Below are positions 1 through 7,738 of a stretch of 10,583 bases of DNA, piece after piece. Each line of letters begins with the position of its first letter. The first letter of the stretch is position 1. The translations under genes were made by a program, and so were the position numbers. The stretch lies in contig CAZHGN010000048.1 of assembly GCA_964532155.1 (NCBI GenBank), positions 1 through 10,583 on the forward strand, written 5' to 3'. The notes below the pieces were generated by a model. That model was not told where the DNA came from, searched no databases, and was given only the letters and a program-made list of their open reading frames with translations. Origin of the DNA: HGM11416 sp964532155 (GTDB lineage Bacteria > Bacillota > Clostridia > Christensenellales > Borkfalkiaceae).

Positions 1-46
1 TACAAAAAACGCATACTATTGAGTGCTTAAAAACAATTTTCAACAT

Positions 47-80
47 AAAAAACGGCAGCAACTCAAAAAAGTTGCCACCG
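47..80 (-). terminator. Intrinsic terminator of the uvrBA-TIR-dipeptidase operon
   Basis: Read on the minus strand, CGGTGGCAAC (80-71) pairs over ten positions, two of them G-T wobbles, with GTTGCTGCCG (62-53). The 8-base loop is T-rich and the stem is followed at once by six T residues (52-47). It lies about 95 bases past the dipeptidase stop codon and is the first convincing terminator after uvrB, so it probably ends the whole co-directional run. Confidence 0.85.
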
Positions 81-136
81 CTATTAAGCTTTTTTCTATC
101 GGGTACACCCCAACATTTGACAAAGAGCCATTAATT

Positions 137-162
137 AATAGCGCTTATGTTTATGCGCTATT
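137..162 (-). other. Hairpin in the 3' untranslated region after the dipeptidase gene
   Basis: AATAGCGC (137-144) and GCGCTATT (155-162) form a perfect 8-base-pair stem with a 10-base loop. It lies 12 bases beyond the dipeptidase stop. No T-tract follows on either strand, so it is not an intrinsic terminator. It may protect the 3' end of the transcript. Confidence 0.5.
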
Positions 163-174
163 CATTTATTTACA

Positions 175-969
175 TCACTCAATTATTAAATCGGGCAAGG
201 CGAAAGCGCCTTTGTAGCGAGCCTTAGTGCCTGTATAATAAGCGTAAAAGCGGTCGTAATAATCGTAATGCCACCACTCGCTCGGCAAGTTGGTAAATCC
301 GGCTTTGGTCATCGCGGTATAAAGCAGGCGTCTGTTAAACACAATCTGCATTTGTTTTTCTTTATCAGAAAGCTCGCCGTAGTGCTTATTATTATTCAAA
401 TATCGGGCTATAGTACCGTTATCGGATATTTCGCTCGGCATTTTGCCCTTAATTAGTTCCTCGTAAAAAGCCGTTTGCGTTCGGTCGGTAAACTCGTCGA
501 AATCGGTTCCCATCGGCAGTTCGTTACCCTCTTCGTCAATTACGGTGAGATCGACGGCGCCGCCCGTCGTATGTACGGGGGGATGAACGACGTCGGCGTT
601 GGGCAAGGAAACAAAGCGTTTCACGAACGAATCTTGCTCGTCCGTGTTTTTATCTTCCAGCCCGAAATCCTTTATAATTTTTTGCCTATACGCATAAAAA
701 AGTTCGCGTTGGAGTTCGAAGGGGCGCCATGCGTCTAAAATTTTAAAGCCGTACCCTTTAGGCAAAAAAGCCAACGCCTTAACAAGCGCCTCATACGCCT
801 CGCACCTTAAAAACGCTTTGGAAACGGCGTTATTCATTCCCATTTTGACGTATTGCATTTCAACGGCAAAGCCGCCACCGACACCAATCTCTTTAAAGGG
901 AGAATCTATAAAATCCGTACCGCATTCGTCGCCCGGAAGTTGCGCCTGTAAAATAGCCGAATATACCAT
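175..969 (-). CDS. D-Ala-D-Ala dipeptidase, VanX/DdpX-like (peptidase M15D)
   Basis: Probable zinc dipeptidase of 264 residues that cleaves D-alanyl-D-alanine. The M15D active site is visible: an arginine in DAWRP (R82, the counterpart of VanX R71), zinc ligands H133 and D140 in the HTTGGAVD motif, and E231 plus H234 in EWWH (catalytic base and third zinc ligand). No signal peptide is apparent, so a cytoplasmic enzyme is likely, as for VanX. The ATG start has AAGG about 8 bases upstream and lies 10 bases after the TIR gene's stop, which implies co-transcription. No vanH, vanA-type ligase, vanR or vanS is present, so glycopeptide resistance is not supported. Cell-wall dipeptide turnover or use as a nutrient is more likely. 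The family call is firm; the substrate is inferred from conserved residues. Confidence 0.9.
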   Translation of the reverse strand: MVYSAILQAQLPGDECGTDFIDSPFKEIGVGGGFAVEMQYVKMGMNNAVSKAFLRCEAYEALVKALAFLPKGYGFKILDAWRPFELQRELFYAYRQKIIKDFGLEDKNTDEQDSFVKRFVSLPNADVVHPPVHTTGGAVDLTVIDEEGNELPMGTDFDEFTDRTQTAFYEELIKGKMPSEISDNGTIARYLNNNKHYGELSDKEKQMQIVFNRRLLYTAMTKAGFTNLPSEWWHYDYYDRFYAYYTGTKARYKGAFALPDLIIE

Positions 970-979
970 AATAATCGCC

Positions 980-2290
980 TTATAGCCCCTCGTTTTCTAT
1001 CTGAGAAATAATAAACACCGAACCGGACATGGGCAAAACCCATTCGTCGTCGATTGCAAATTCGCATTCGCCGTCGATCGCCATAGCGTCCTTTGCGAGA
1101 ACGTTTTGCGAAAGGAACGGAATCATCTTCACGTCGAAAAACTCGCTATCGAACTGAAAGATTACGCGCGGTGCGTAAGTCGGCTCGCTGATAGCGGCAA
1201 AAAAGAACCGAGTCTTTTTATTGAACGGCATAACGAACGAAAGCTTAAAAGCGAGCAAATCGGTTACGTTTTGCACCGAATATTTAAGGTGAATACCCGA
1301 GCTTGCGAAAACTATTTCGGTAGGATACAGCTTGACCGAATTAATTACAAGCTGAACCTTAAGCACTTTTTCGATAAACTCTGCGCGCTTTTCCTGAGGC
1401 ATCGCAATTATCTTTTGCAAGTCGTCAGAATCGATCGAAAAGTCCTCGCTGAAAAGCACTCTTTCGTTATGTAACGAATCGTCGAGGTCGGCAAGTCCGG
1501 TGTCGAATTTAATCCAAAACTCCTCTGCGGGCTTATCGACGATAAATTTTTTGGTATACGTTAGCCGTTCTTTAAGACCATAATACTTTTTTCGATCGAT
1601 ATCGACCAAGCCGCAAAAGTCAAATTCGCGTCCGAGGTCTATTCTATAATCGAACTTAAGCCTGAGGTTATAATTGGAATTGACGTACGGCAAAATCATG
1701 CTATACACCATTTCGGCGTTGTTTTCTTTTACGAGCGAATACAAAATAGTCTTTAGCGCCGCACGCTTTACGTCGTCCTCCACGCCGTCCACGTCCGCGG
1801 AGTTTTTCGCAATAATCGACAACTGCCGTTCGTAAAGACGCGGCGTTCCCGACGGTTTTGCGCTCAAAAACCGTTTTAAGTCCTGAAATGTAAACTTTCC
1901 GATGTCGGTTGCCGAAACGCTGTTGAGACCGTACAAATGCCTAACGACCTCGGGATAATCGTCGAGCTCGCAACCGACGGGGAACTCGAACCCTTTGAGC
2001 TGAACGGGAATTATATTCTTATTATTGTCTATCGCATGCTTTATTTCCCTTTGCACCCAATCCTCTTCGGCGTACCCCATAGAAAAAATCCCGCGCGAAA
2101 GCACGACGATAAAATCGTCGCATTCCTCGATATTTTTCAGAATACGCTCACCGAATTGCCCGGAATGCAGCGACTCGTAATCGTAAAAAACGTTATACCC
2201 CTGCTCGGTAAGCAAAAGGTGCAAATATTTCGCCATTACGTCGCCGCCGTTTCTGCGGTAAGAAATAAAAACGTTTAACTTTTCACTCAT
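980..2290 (-). CDS. TIR-domain protein, probable NAD-cleaving enzyme with an unidentified C-terminal domain
   Basis: Protein of 436 residues. Residues about 5-145 are a TIR domain: FISYRRN at 8-14, a BB-loop-like ESLHSGQF at 39-46, FIVVLS at 60-65, DWVQREI at 77-83 and KNIIPV. The spacing and sequence match human SARM1, and E82 aligns with SARM1's catalytic E642, so NAD hydrolysis or cyclisation is expected. From about residue 150 the protein is mixed helix and strand with no domain I can name. It ends in a strand-rich, well-ordered block with the landmarks ISEPTY, MIPFL and EWVLPMSG, which could be a sensor or regulatory domain. No signal peptide or transmembrane segment is seen. The start has GGAG 8 bases upstream. 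The gene follows the two-helix membrane protein by 22 bases and precedes the dipeptidase by 10. A role in phage defence or stress-induced NAD depletion is inference only. Confidence 0.9.
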   Translation of the reverse strand: MSEKLNVFISYRRNGGDVMAKYLHLLLTEQGYNVFYDYESLHSGQFGERILKNIEECDDFIVVLSRGIFSMGYAEEDWVQREIKHAIDNNKNIIPVQLKGFEFPVGCELDDYPEVVRHLYGLNSVSATDIGKFTFQDLKRFLSAKPSGTPRLYERQLSIIAKNSADVDGVEDDVKRAALKTILYSLVKENNAEMVYSMILPYVNSNYNLRLKFDYRIDLGREFDFCGLVDIDRKKYYGLKERLTYTKKFIVDKPAEEFWIKFDTGLADLDDSLHNERVLFSEDFSIDSDDLQKIIAMPQEKRAEFIEKVLKVQLVINSVKLYPTEIVFASSGIHLKYSVQNVTDLLAFKLSFVMPFNKKTRFFFAAISEPTYAPRVIFQFDSEFFDVKMIPFLSQNVLAKDAMAIDGECEFAIDDEWVLPMSGSVFIISQIENEGL

Positions 2291-2312
2291 AAACCATTCT
2301 CCGCAAAAATCG

Positions 2313-2705
2313 TTAAGACTTGCCCATGCGTTTTAGCACGTAGTCGCGGCTAATCCTTTCGAGCTCGGTTTTATAAAACGCCGCACGCCGCCTTAAATGC
2401 GGTGCAAGAACGGCAAACCACAAGACCGTCCATACGATCATTACCGCCTCGAATGCAAGAACGGCTACGCAATGCCATTCTACCTTATAATCCGCCACGA
2501 ACAAAACGCACAGCAAATACATAATCGAGGGCAACGCAAAACATATAAGCGTTACCAACGTGCTCACCTTAACCGGGCGAAAAAGCTCGTTAATGGTAGT
2601 CATTTTTTTTGCATAATACTCGCGCTCGTTGCCGCTTATTTTTGTTTCCTTGACCTTGCTTTTTATTGTTTTTTTGTCGGCATTTTTAAATTCGTCTCTT
2701 ATCAT
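2313..2705 (-). CDS. Small two-helix membrane protein of unknown function
   Basis: I do not recognise this 130-residue protein. It has a charged, lysine-rich N-terminal region (1-45), a hydrophobic segment at about 47-70, a short polar turn, a second hydrophobic segment at about 77-101, and a basic C-terminal tail beginning LRRR with coiled-coil character. Both ends are probably cytoplasmic. Translation is well supported by AAGGAG 5 bases before the ATG. It starts 46 bases after the uvrA stop and ends 22 bases before the TIR gene, so it is most likely translated from the uvrBA message. Its position directly before a TIR protein suggests a possible membrane partner or anchor, but nothing in the sequence proves an interaction. 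Confidence 0.75.
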   Translation of the reverse strand: MIRDEFKNADKKTIKSKVKETKISGNEREYYAKKMTTINELFRPVKVSTLVTLICFALPSIMYLLCVLFVADYKVEWHCVAVLAFEAVMIVWTVLWFAVLAPHLRRRAAFYKTELERISRDYVLKRMGKS

Positions 2706-2720
2706 TTGTGCTCCTTATAT

Positions 2721-2744
2721 GCGAATAATCGACTTATACGCCCA
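2721..2744 (-). repeat. Copy of a dispersed junction motif (TATAAGTCGATTAT core)
   Basis: In the uvrA to membrane-protein gap, the minus strand reads GGGCGTATAAGTCGATTAT followed by TCGCATATAAGGAG. The core TATAAGTCGATTAT also occurs at 7699-7712. The longer stretch agrees at 21 of 24 positions with the sequence inside the terminator at 10328-10351. Confidence 0.45.
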
Positions 2745-2751
2745 CTTTTGA

Positions 2752-5610
2752 TTATTTTTCGCCGATGATTTCGCCTGCTAATATTTTTTTAAGAAAAACG
2801 CCCGTATAACTCGTTTTGACCTTAGCGACCGCCTCGGGCGTGCCCTTTGCGACGATCGTTCCGCCGCCGTCGCCGCCCTCCGGTCCCAAGTCTATAACGT
2901 AGTCGGCAATCTTGATAACGTCGAGATTGTGCTCTATAACGATAACTGTATTTCCGCCGTTCCTAAGCTTATACAAAATGGAAACGAGTTTGTCCACGTC
3001 GTAAGAAGAAAGCCCTGTCGTCGGCTCGTCGAGGATATAAACCGTTCTGCCCGTCGAGCGTTTGGAAAGTTCGGTGGCAAGCTTAACGCGCTGCGCCTCG
3101 CCGCCCGAAAGCGTGGTTGCCGGTTGCCCCAGCCTGATATAACCGAGCCCCACTTCTTGCAAGCACTTGACTTTGGAATAAACGCGCGGCACGTTTTCAA
3201 AAAATTCCACGGCTTCGTCCACCGTCATTTCAAGCACGTCGTTTATGTTCTTGCCCTTATATTTTACGGCAAGCGTTTCTCTGTTATATCTCGTTCCCTT
3301 GCAAACCTCGCACGGCACGTAAACGTCGGGCAAGAAATGCATCTCGATTTTAATTATACCGTCGCCCTGACAGTGTTCGCATCTGCCGCCCGATATGTTA
3401 AACGAAAATCTGCCGGCGTTGAATCCGCGCTCTTTCGCGTCGAGCGAGGCGGCAAAAAGTTCCCTTATCGGCGTAAACGCGCCGGTGTACGTCGCGGGAT
3501 TGCTCCTCGGCGTTCGTCCTATCGGCGATTGGTCTATAGCAATAACTTTATCGAAATTACTAACACCCTCGATCGAACGGTATTTACCCTCAACCGCCTT
3601 TGCGGAATTAAGCCTGTCGGCAAGAGCGGGATAAAGAATTTCGTTGACCAACGAACTTTTTCCGCTGCCCGAAACGCCGGTAACAGCCGTAATCAGACCG
3701 ACCGGGAAAGAAACGTCGATATTTTTAAGATTATTTTGCGCGGCGCCGTATACGGTTAGCCATTTTCCGCCGCAACCGACTCTCGCAAGCGGAATTTCGA
3801 TTTTGCGCCTACCCGACAGATAATCGCCGGTAACCGAGCGCGGCTGATTTTCGATATCTTTAACCGTACCGCAGGCAACGACTTCGCCGCCGTGCACGCC
3901 GGCGTAAGGTCCTATATCGAGTATAAAATCGGCGCTTCTAATCGTTTCTTCGTCGTGCTCGACCACCAAAACGCTATTGCCCAAATCCCTTAAATCCTTA
4001 AGCGTGGCGAGCAATTTTTCGTTGTCGCGCTGGTGCAAACCGATACTCGGCTCGTCCAAAATATATAAAACGCCGGTGAGTCCGCTACCAATCTGCGTTG
4101 CAAGGCGAATGCGCTGCGCCTCGCCGCCCGAAAGCGTGCTTGCCGTGCGCGACAGCGTTAAATAATTAAGCCCGACGTTCCTTAAAAAATTCAAACGCGC
4201 GGTTATTTCCTTTAAAATCGGTTGAGCGATGAGCGCTTGCGTTTGCGGCAGGTCGAGCCCGCACACGAATTCGTAAAGCTTGTCTATCGAAAGCTCGCAC
4301 AGCTCGTGAATGTTTTTACCGCCCACCGTAACGGCGAGCGCCTCTTTTTTGAGCCTTTTGCCGCCGCACGACGAGCAAGGCTTTTGCACCATATATTTTT
4401 CGATTTCGGCTTTGGTATAATCGCTCGAACTTTCGCGGTAGCGCCTTTCGAGATTGCGTATTACCCCCTCGAACGAGCCTTGGTAACTGCCCTTAAACGT
4501 TCTCGTCGAATATTCGAGGTCAAGCTTCTCGCCGCCGTTGCCGTAAAGCAAAATGTCGAGTATTTCGCGCGGCAAGTCTTTTACGGGAACGTCCATGCTA
4601 AAGCCGTAACGCTTAGAAAGCGCCTTAAAATACATTTGCGTTATTTTACTGCTGTCTAAGTTCCAGCCCGAAATGCACAGCGCGCCGTCGTTTAAACTCC
4701 GCGACGCGTCGCCTAAAATAAGTTCTTCCGAAATCTCGCTCTTAAAGCCTATGCCCTTGCATTCCTCGCAAGCGCCGTACGGATTGTTAAAAGAAAACAA
4801 GCGCGGTTCGAGCTCTTCGATGCTAACGCCGCATTCGGGGCAAGCGTATTTAGTGGAAAACAGCGTTTCCTCTTCGCCTTGTCGGCATGCGACGAGCCCG
4901 CCCGAAAGTTTGATAGCCGTTTCTAAACTGTCCGCCAGTCGCTTTTTAATGCCGTCTTTAACGATAAGTCTGTCGACGACTACGCTTAGCGTATGCTTGA
5001 TATTTTTGTCTAACTTAATATCCTCTCTCAGTTCGTAAGTCGAACCGTCGATTTCAACGCGAACGTAGCCGCTTTTTCTGAACGAATCGAGTTCCTTTTT
5101 AAATTCGCCCTTTTTACCGCGCACGACCGGCGCGTTGATATAAATGCGCGCGCCCTCGCCGAAAGCCATAATCCTATCAACTATTTCGTCAACCGTTTGG
5201 CGGCGTATTTCGCGGCCGCACTTCGGGCAGTGCGGAACGCCCGTTCTTGCAAAAAGCAGCCTGAAATAATCGTATATCTCGGTTACCGTACCCACCGTCG
5301 AGCGCGGATTGTTATTGGTCGTTTTTTGGTCGATGGAAATAGCGGGCGACAAACCGTCGATTTTTTCCACGTCGGGCTTTTGCATTTGTCCTAAAAACAT
5401 GCGCGCGTAGCTCGACAAGCTTTCCACGTACCGCCTTTGCCCCTCGGCAAAAATCGTATCGAAAGCAAGCGTAGACTTTCCGCTTCCCGAAACACCCGTT
5501 AGCACGACGAGTTTTTCACGCGGAATTTTTACGTCGACGTTCTTTAAATTATTCTCTTTCGCACCTTTTATTTCAATATAGTTTTGCATACTCTTAAATG
5601 TTTTGTCCAT
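2752..5610 (-). CDS. uvrA: UvrABC system protein A, excision-repair ATPase
   Basis: Damage-sensing ATPase of nucleotide excision repair. As a dimer with UvrB it scans DNA, loads UvrB at lesions and then leaves. At 952 residues it is full length. It has two ABC modules: Walker A at 39-47 (GVSGSGKST) and 645-653, signatures LSGGEAQR at 493-500 and 834-841, and Walker B ILDEP at about 517-521 and 859-863. Zinc-binding cysteines are C257/C260/C281/C284 and C744/C747/C767/C770, plus a CPKC pair at 128-131 in the UvrB-binding region. The second ATPase reads GLSSYD where most UvrA proteins have GLHxxD (S868 for His). Neither the ATG at 5610 nor the in-frame ATG at 5589 has a good ribosome binding site. 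The second start would give the more typical N-terminus. No in-frame start codon lies upstream. The gene follows uvrB by 73 bases. Confidence 0.98.
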   Translation of the reverse strand: MDKTFKSMQNYIEIKGAKENNLKNVDVKIPREKLVVLTGVSGSGKSTLAFDTIFAEGQRRYVESLSSYARMFLGQMQKPDVEKIDGLSPAISIDQKTTNNNPRSTVGTVTEIYDYFRLLFARTGVPHCPKCGREIRRQTVDEIVDRIMAFGEGARIYINAPVVRGKKGEFKKELDSFRKSGYVRVEIDGSTYELREDIKLDKNIKHTLSVVVDRLIVKDGIKKRLADSLETAIKLSGGLVACRQGEEETLFSTKYACPECGVSIEELEPRLFSFNNPYGACEECKGIGFKSEISEELILGDASRSLNDGALCISGWNLDSSKITQMYFKALSKRYGFSMDVPVKDLPREILDILLYGNGGEKLDLEYSTRTFKGSYQGSFEGVIRNLERRYRESSSDYTKAEIEKYMVQKPCSSCGGKRLKKEALAVTVGGKNIHELCELSIDKLYEFVCGLDLPQTQALIAQPILKEITARLNFLRNVGLNYLTLSRTASTLSGGEAQRIRLATQIGSGLTGVLYILDEPSIGLHQRDNEKLLATLKDLRDLGNSVLVVEHDEETIRSADFILDIGPYAGVHGGEVVACGTVKDIENQPRSVTGDYLSGRRKIEIPLARVGCGGKWLTVYGAAQNNLKNIDVSFPVGLITAVTGVSGSGKSSLVNEILYPALADRLNSAKAVEGKYRSIEGVSNFDKVIAIDQSPIGRTPRSNPATYTGAFTPIRELFAASLDAKERGFNAGRFSFNISGGRCEHCQGDGIIKIEMHFLPDVYVPCEVCKGTRYNRETLAVKYKGKNINDVLEMTVDEAVEFFENVPRVYSKVKCLQEVGLGYIRLGQPATTLSGGEAQRVKLATELSKRSTGRTVYILDEPTTGLSSYDVDKLVSILYKLRNGGNTVIVIEHNLDVIKIADYVIDLGPEGGDGGGTIVAKGTPEAVAKVKTSYTGVFLKKILAGEIIGEK

Positions 5611-5683
5611 ATTACGTCTTGCGGCACCGAATTTTTCACCGAAAATGGCGATAAACGTGCTATAGCCCGACTTTTTATTCTTA

Positions 5684-7645
5684 CTACCCTCGGAGTTTAA
5701 GTTTTAATTTTGCTATCGTATCGCGTATTTCGATACAGCGCTCGAAATCGAGGTTGTTCTGCGCGATTTTCATAAGTGCCTTAAGTTTTTCTATCTCGTC
5801 GGGAATATCCTTTTTGGAAACGTCCGCCGTTCTGTCCGTTTTCTTCGTAATTTCGAGACTGTTGACGATGGGCTTAACTATCGTTTTCGGTGTTATACCG
5901 TGACTTTCGTTATATTGCCGTTGTATTTTACGGCGACGCTCGGTCTCGTCCATTGCCCTGCGCATACTGCCCGTTACGGTGTCGGCGTACATAACGACGC
6001 GCCCCTCGCTGTTACGCGCCGTTCTGCCTATCGTTTGAACGAGCGAGGTTTCCGACCGCAAAAAACCTTCCTTGTCGGCGTCGAGAATGGCAACGAGCTT
6101 GACCTCGGGGATATCCAAGCCCTCTCTCAGCAAGTTAATTCCCACCAAAACGTCTATATCGCCGCGCCTAAGCTCGGTAATAATGTCGATTCTTTCGAGC
6201 GTGTCGATATCCGAGTGCATATATCGCACCTTAATCTTGCGCTCTTTTAAATAATCCGAAAGGCGTTCTGCCATTTTTTTTGTAAGCGTAGTAACCAAAA
6301 CTCTACCACCGCTTGCGATAATGCCGTTTATTTCAGCCAAAAGGTCGTCGATCTGATTTTTAGTCGGGCGCACCTCGACGGGCGGATCTATAAGCCCGGT
6401 CGGTCGAATAATTTGCTCGACCACTTGCCCGGCAAGGCTCAACTCGTACTCGGCGGGAGTCGCCGAAATGCACACCGTTTGACCGACGCGCGCGTCGAAT
6501 TCGTCGAACTTTAAGGGGCGGTTATCGAACGCCGCGTTAAGCCTGAACCCGAAATCGACGAGGTTTTTCTTGCGCGCCCTGTCGCCGTTGTACATAGCGC
6601 GAATTTGCGGAATAGTCATGTGGCTTTCGTCGATGAATAAAATGAAATCTTCGGGAAAATAATCGAGCAGCGTAAAGGGCGGCTCGCCCGGTTTTCTGCC
6701 GTCGAAGTAGCGGCTGTAGTTTTCCACTCCGCTGCAATAACCTATTTCGCGCATCATTTCAAGGTCGTACGAAACGCGTTGCTTAAGCCGTTGCGCCTCG
6801 ATAAGCTTTCCGTCCCGCTCGAATGCGGCGACTTCTTCGGCTAAATCTTCCTCGATCTTTTTTAACGCGCCTTCCATTTTGCCGCTACCCACAGCGTAAT
6901 GGCTTGCGGGAAAAATAACCGCGTGCTTAAGCTCGGATATAACCTTGCCGGTCAAAAAATCGGTCTCGCAAATGCGGTCGATCTCGTCGCCGAAAAACTC
7001 GACTCGCAAAACGATTTCGGAGTTTGACGCAGGAAAAACTTCCACTACGTCGCCGCGAACGCGAAAGGAGGAGCGCTGAAAATCCATATCCCGCCGCTCG
7101 TATTGAATGGAAACGAGCTTGCGCATAAAAAAGTCGCGATCGAGCTGCATTCCCGGTCTTAAAGATATTGCGAGATCGTAATATTCCTCGGGCGCACCCA
7201 AGCCGTAAATGCACGAAACGGAAGCGACGACGATAACGTCCCTGCGCTCTGCCAAAGCAAACGTCGCGCTGTGTCTGAGTTTGTCGATCTCGTCGTTGAC
7301 GGATAAATCCTTTTCTATATAAGTATCGGTCTGCGGAATGTACGATTCCGGTTGATAATAGTCGTAGTAGGAAACGAAGTATTCTACCCTGTTTTCGGGA
7401 AAAAACTCCCTAAGTTCGTTGCAAAGCTGCGCGGCAAGCGTTTTGTTATGCGCAATCACGAGCGCCGGGCGTTGCAGTTCGTTTATCACGTTTGCCATGG
7501 TAAACGTTTTTCCGCTGCCGGTAACACCGAGCAAAACTTGCTCGCGCAGTCCGTCGCGAAAGCCGTCCACGAGTTTTTCTATTGCCTGCGGTTGATCGCC
7601 CGTAGGCTTAAATTCAGAATGCAATTTAAATCGGACCTCTTCCAC
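5684..7645 (-). CDS. uvrB: UvrABC system protein B, excision-repair helicase
   Basis: UvrB receives damaged DNA from UvrA, verifies the lesion with its beta-hairpin and recruits UvrC. Seen in order: Walker A GVTGSGKT (40-47), the tyrosine-rich beta-hairpin region (about 90-130, with YYDYYQPE), motif II DESH (339-342), GINLLREGLDIPEV (502-515), motif VI QTIGRTARN (537-545) and a C-terminal UVR domain (about 614-653) that contacts UvrC and UvrA. I place the start at the GTG at 7645, giving 653 residues. It is preceded by AAAGGAG with 7 bases of spacing, and the protein then opens close to the usual FKLxSEFKPTGDQPQAI start. The open frame runs 36 bases further to a TTG at 7681, which has no such site. 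It is the first gene of the five-gene set and probably has its own promoter at about 7697-7738. Confidence 0.98.
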   Translation of the reverse strand: MEEVRFKLHSEFKPTGDQPQAIEKLVDGFRDGLREQVLLGVTGSGKTFTMANVINELQRPALVIAHNKTLAAQLCNELREFFPENRVEYFVSYYDYYQPESYIPQTDTYIEKDLSVNDEIDKLRHSATFALAERRDVIVVASVSCIYGLGAPEEYYDLAISLRPGMQLDRDFFMRKLVSIQYERRDMDFQRSSFRVRGDVVEVFPASNSEIVLRVEFFGDEIDRICETDFLTGKVISELKHAVIFPASHYAVGSGKMEGALKKIEEDLAEEVAAFERDGKLIEAQRLKQRVSYDLEMMREIGYCSGVENYSRYFDGRKPGEPPFTLLDYFPEDFILFIDESHMTIPQIRAMYNGDRARKKNLVDFGFRLNAAFDNRPLKFDEFDARVGQTVCISATPAEYELSLAGQVVEQIIRPTGLIDPPVEVRPTKNQIDDLLAEINGIIASGGRVLVTTLTKKMAERLSDYLKERKIKVRYMHSDIDTLERIDIITELRRGDIDVLVGINLLREGLDIPEVKLVAILDADKEGFLRSETSLVQTIGRTARNSEGRVVMYADTVTGSMRRAMDETERRRKIQRQYNESHGITPKTIVKPIVNSLEITKKTDRTADVSKKDIPDEIEKLKALMKIAQNNLDFERCIEIRDTIAKLKLKLRG

Positions 7646-7693
7646 AAGCAGACTCCTTTGGGTGTTTTTATATAGCGCCAAACAACAAAATAT

Positions 7694-7717
7694 GGGGCTA
7701 TAAGTCGATTATCGACA
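7694..7717 (+). repeat. Copy of a dispersed junction motif (GGGGCTATAAGTCGATTAT)
   Basis: The plus strand reads GGGGCTATAAGTCGATTAT followed by CGAC. The minus strand at 989-971 reads GGGGCTATAAGGCGATTAT, identical at 18 of 19 positions, across the TIR stop codon and the dipeptidase's ribosome binding site. Related copies lie at 2721-2744 and 10328-10351. A weaker one, GGGCTATAGC, lies on the minus strand near 5669-5660. Confidence 0.5.
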
Positions 7718-7738
7718 GTTTTGCAAAATGCTTTTCAA
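7697..7738 (-). promoter_or_regulatory. Candidate uvrBA promoter with a palindromic operator-like site
   Basis: Two minus-strand arrangements are possible: TTGCAA (7726-7721), 18 bases, TATAGC (7702-7697); or TTGAAA (7738-7733), 19 bases, GATAAT (7713-7708). In both, the palindrome GTCGAT-T-ATCGAC (7704-7716) lies within or overlaps the core promoter, where a repressor would be expected to bind. It does not resemble the known Bacillus LexA box (GAAC-N4-GTTC). uvrBA is SOS-controlled in many bacteria, but control here is inferred. Confidence 0.4.

Noticed and set aside
175..969. Vancomycin-resistance cluster
   Set aside because: Only the VanX-like dipeptidase is present. There is no D-lactate dehydrogenase, D-Ala-D-Lac ligase or VanRS pair in the window.
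2929..3759. Long plus-strand open frame of 276 codons
   Set aside because: It is antisense to the highly conserved uvrA gene and its translation has no family features. It reflects codon bias in uvrA.
7646..7681. A longer UvrB starting at TTG 7681 (665 residues)
   Set aside because: AAAGGAG sits 7 bases before the GTG at 7645. The extra 12 residues do not resemble UvrB, and the TTG has no ribosome binding site.
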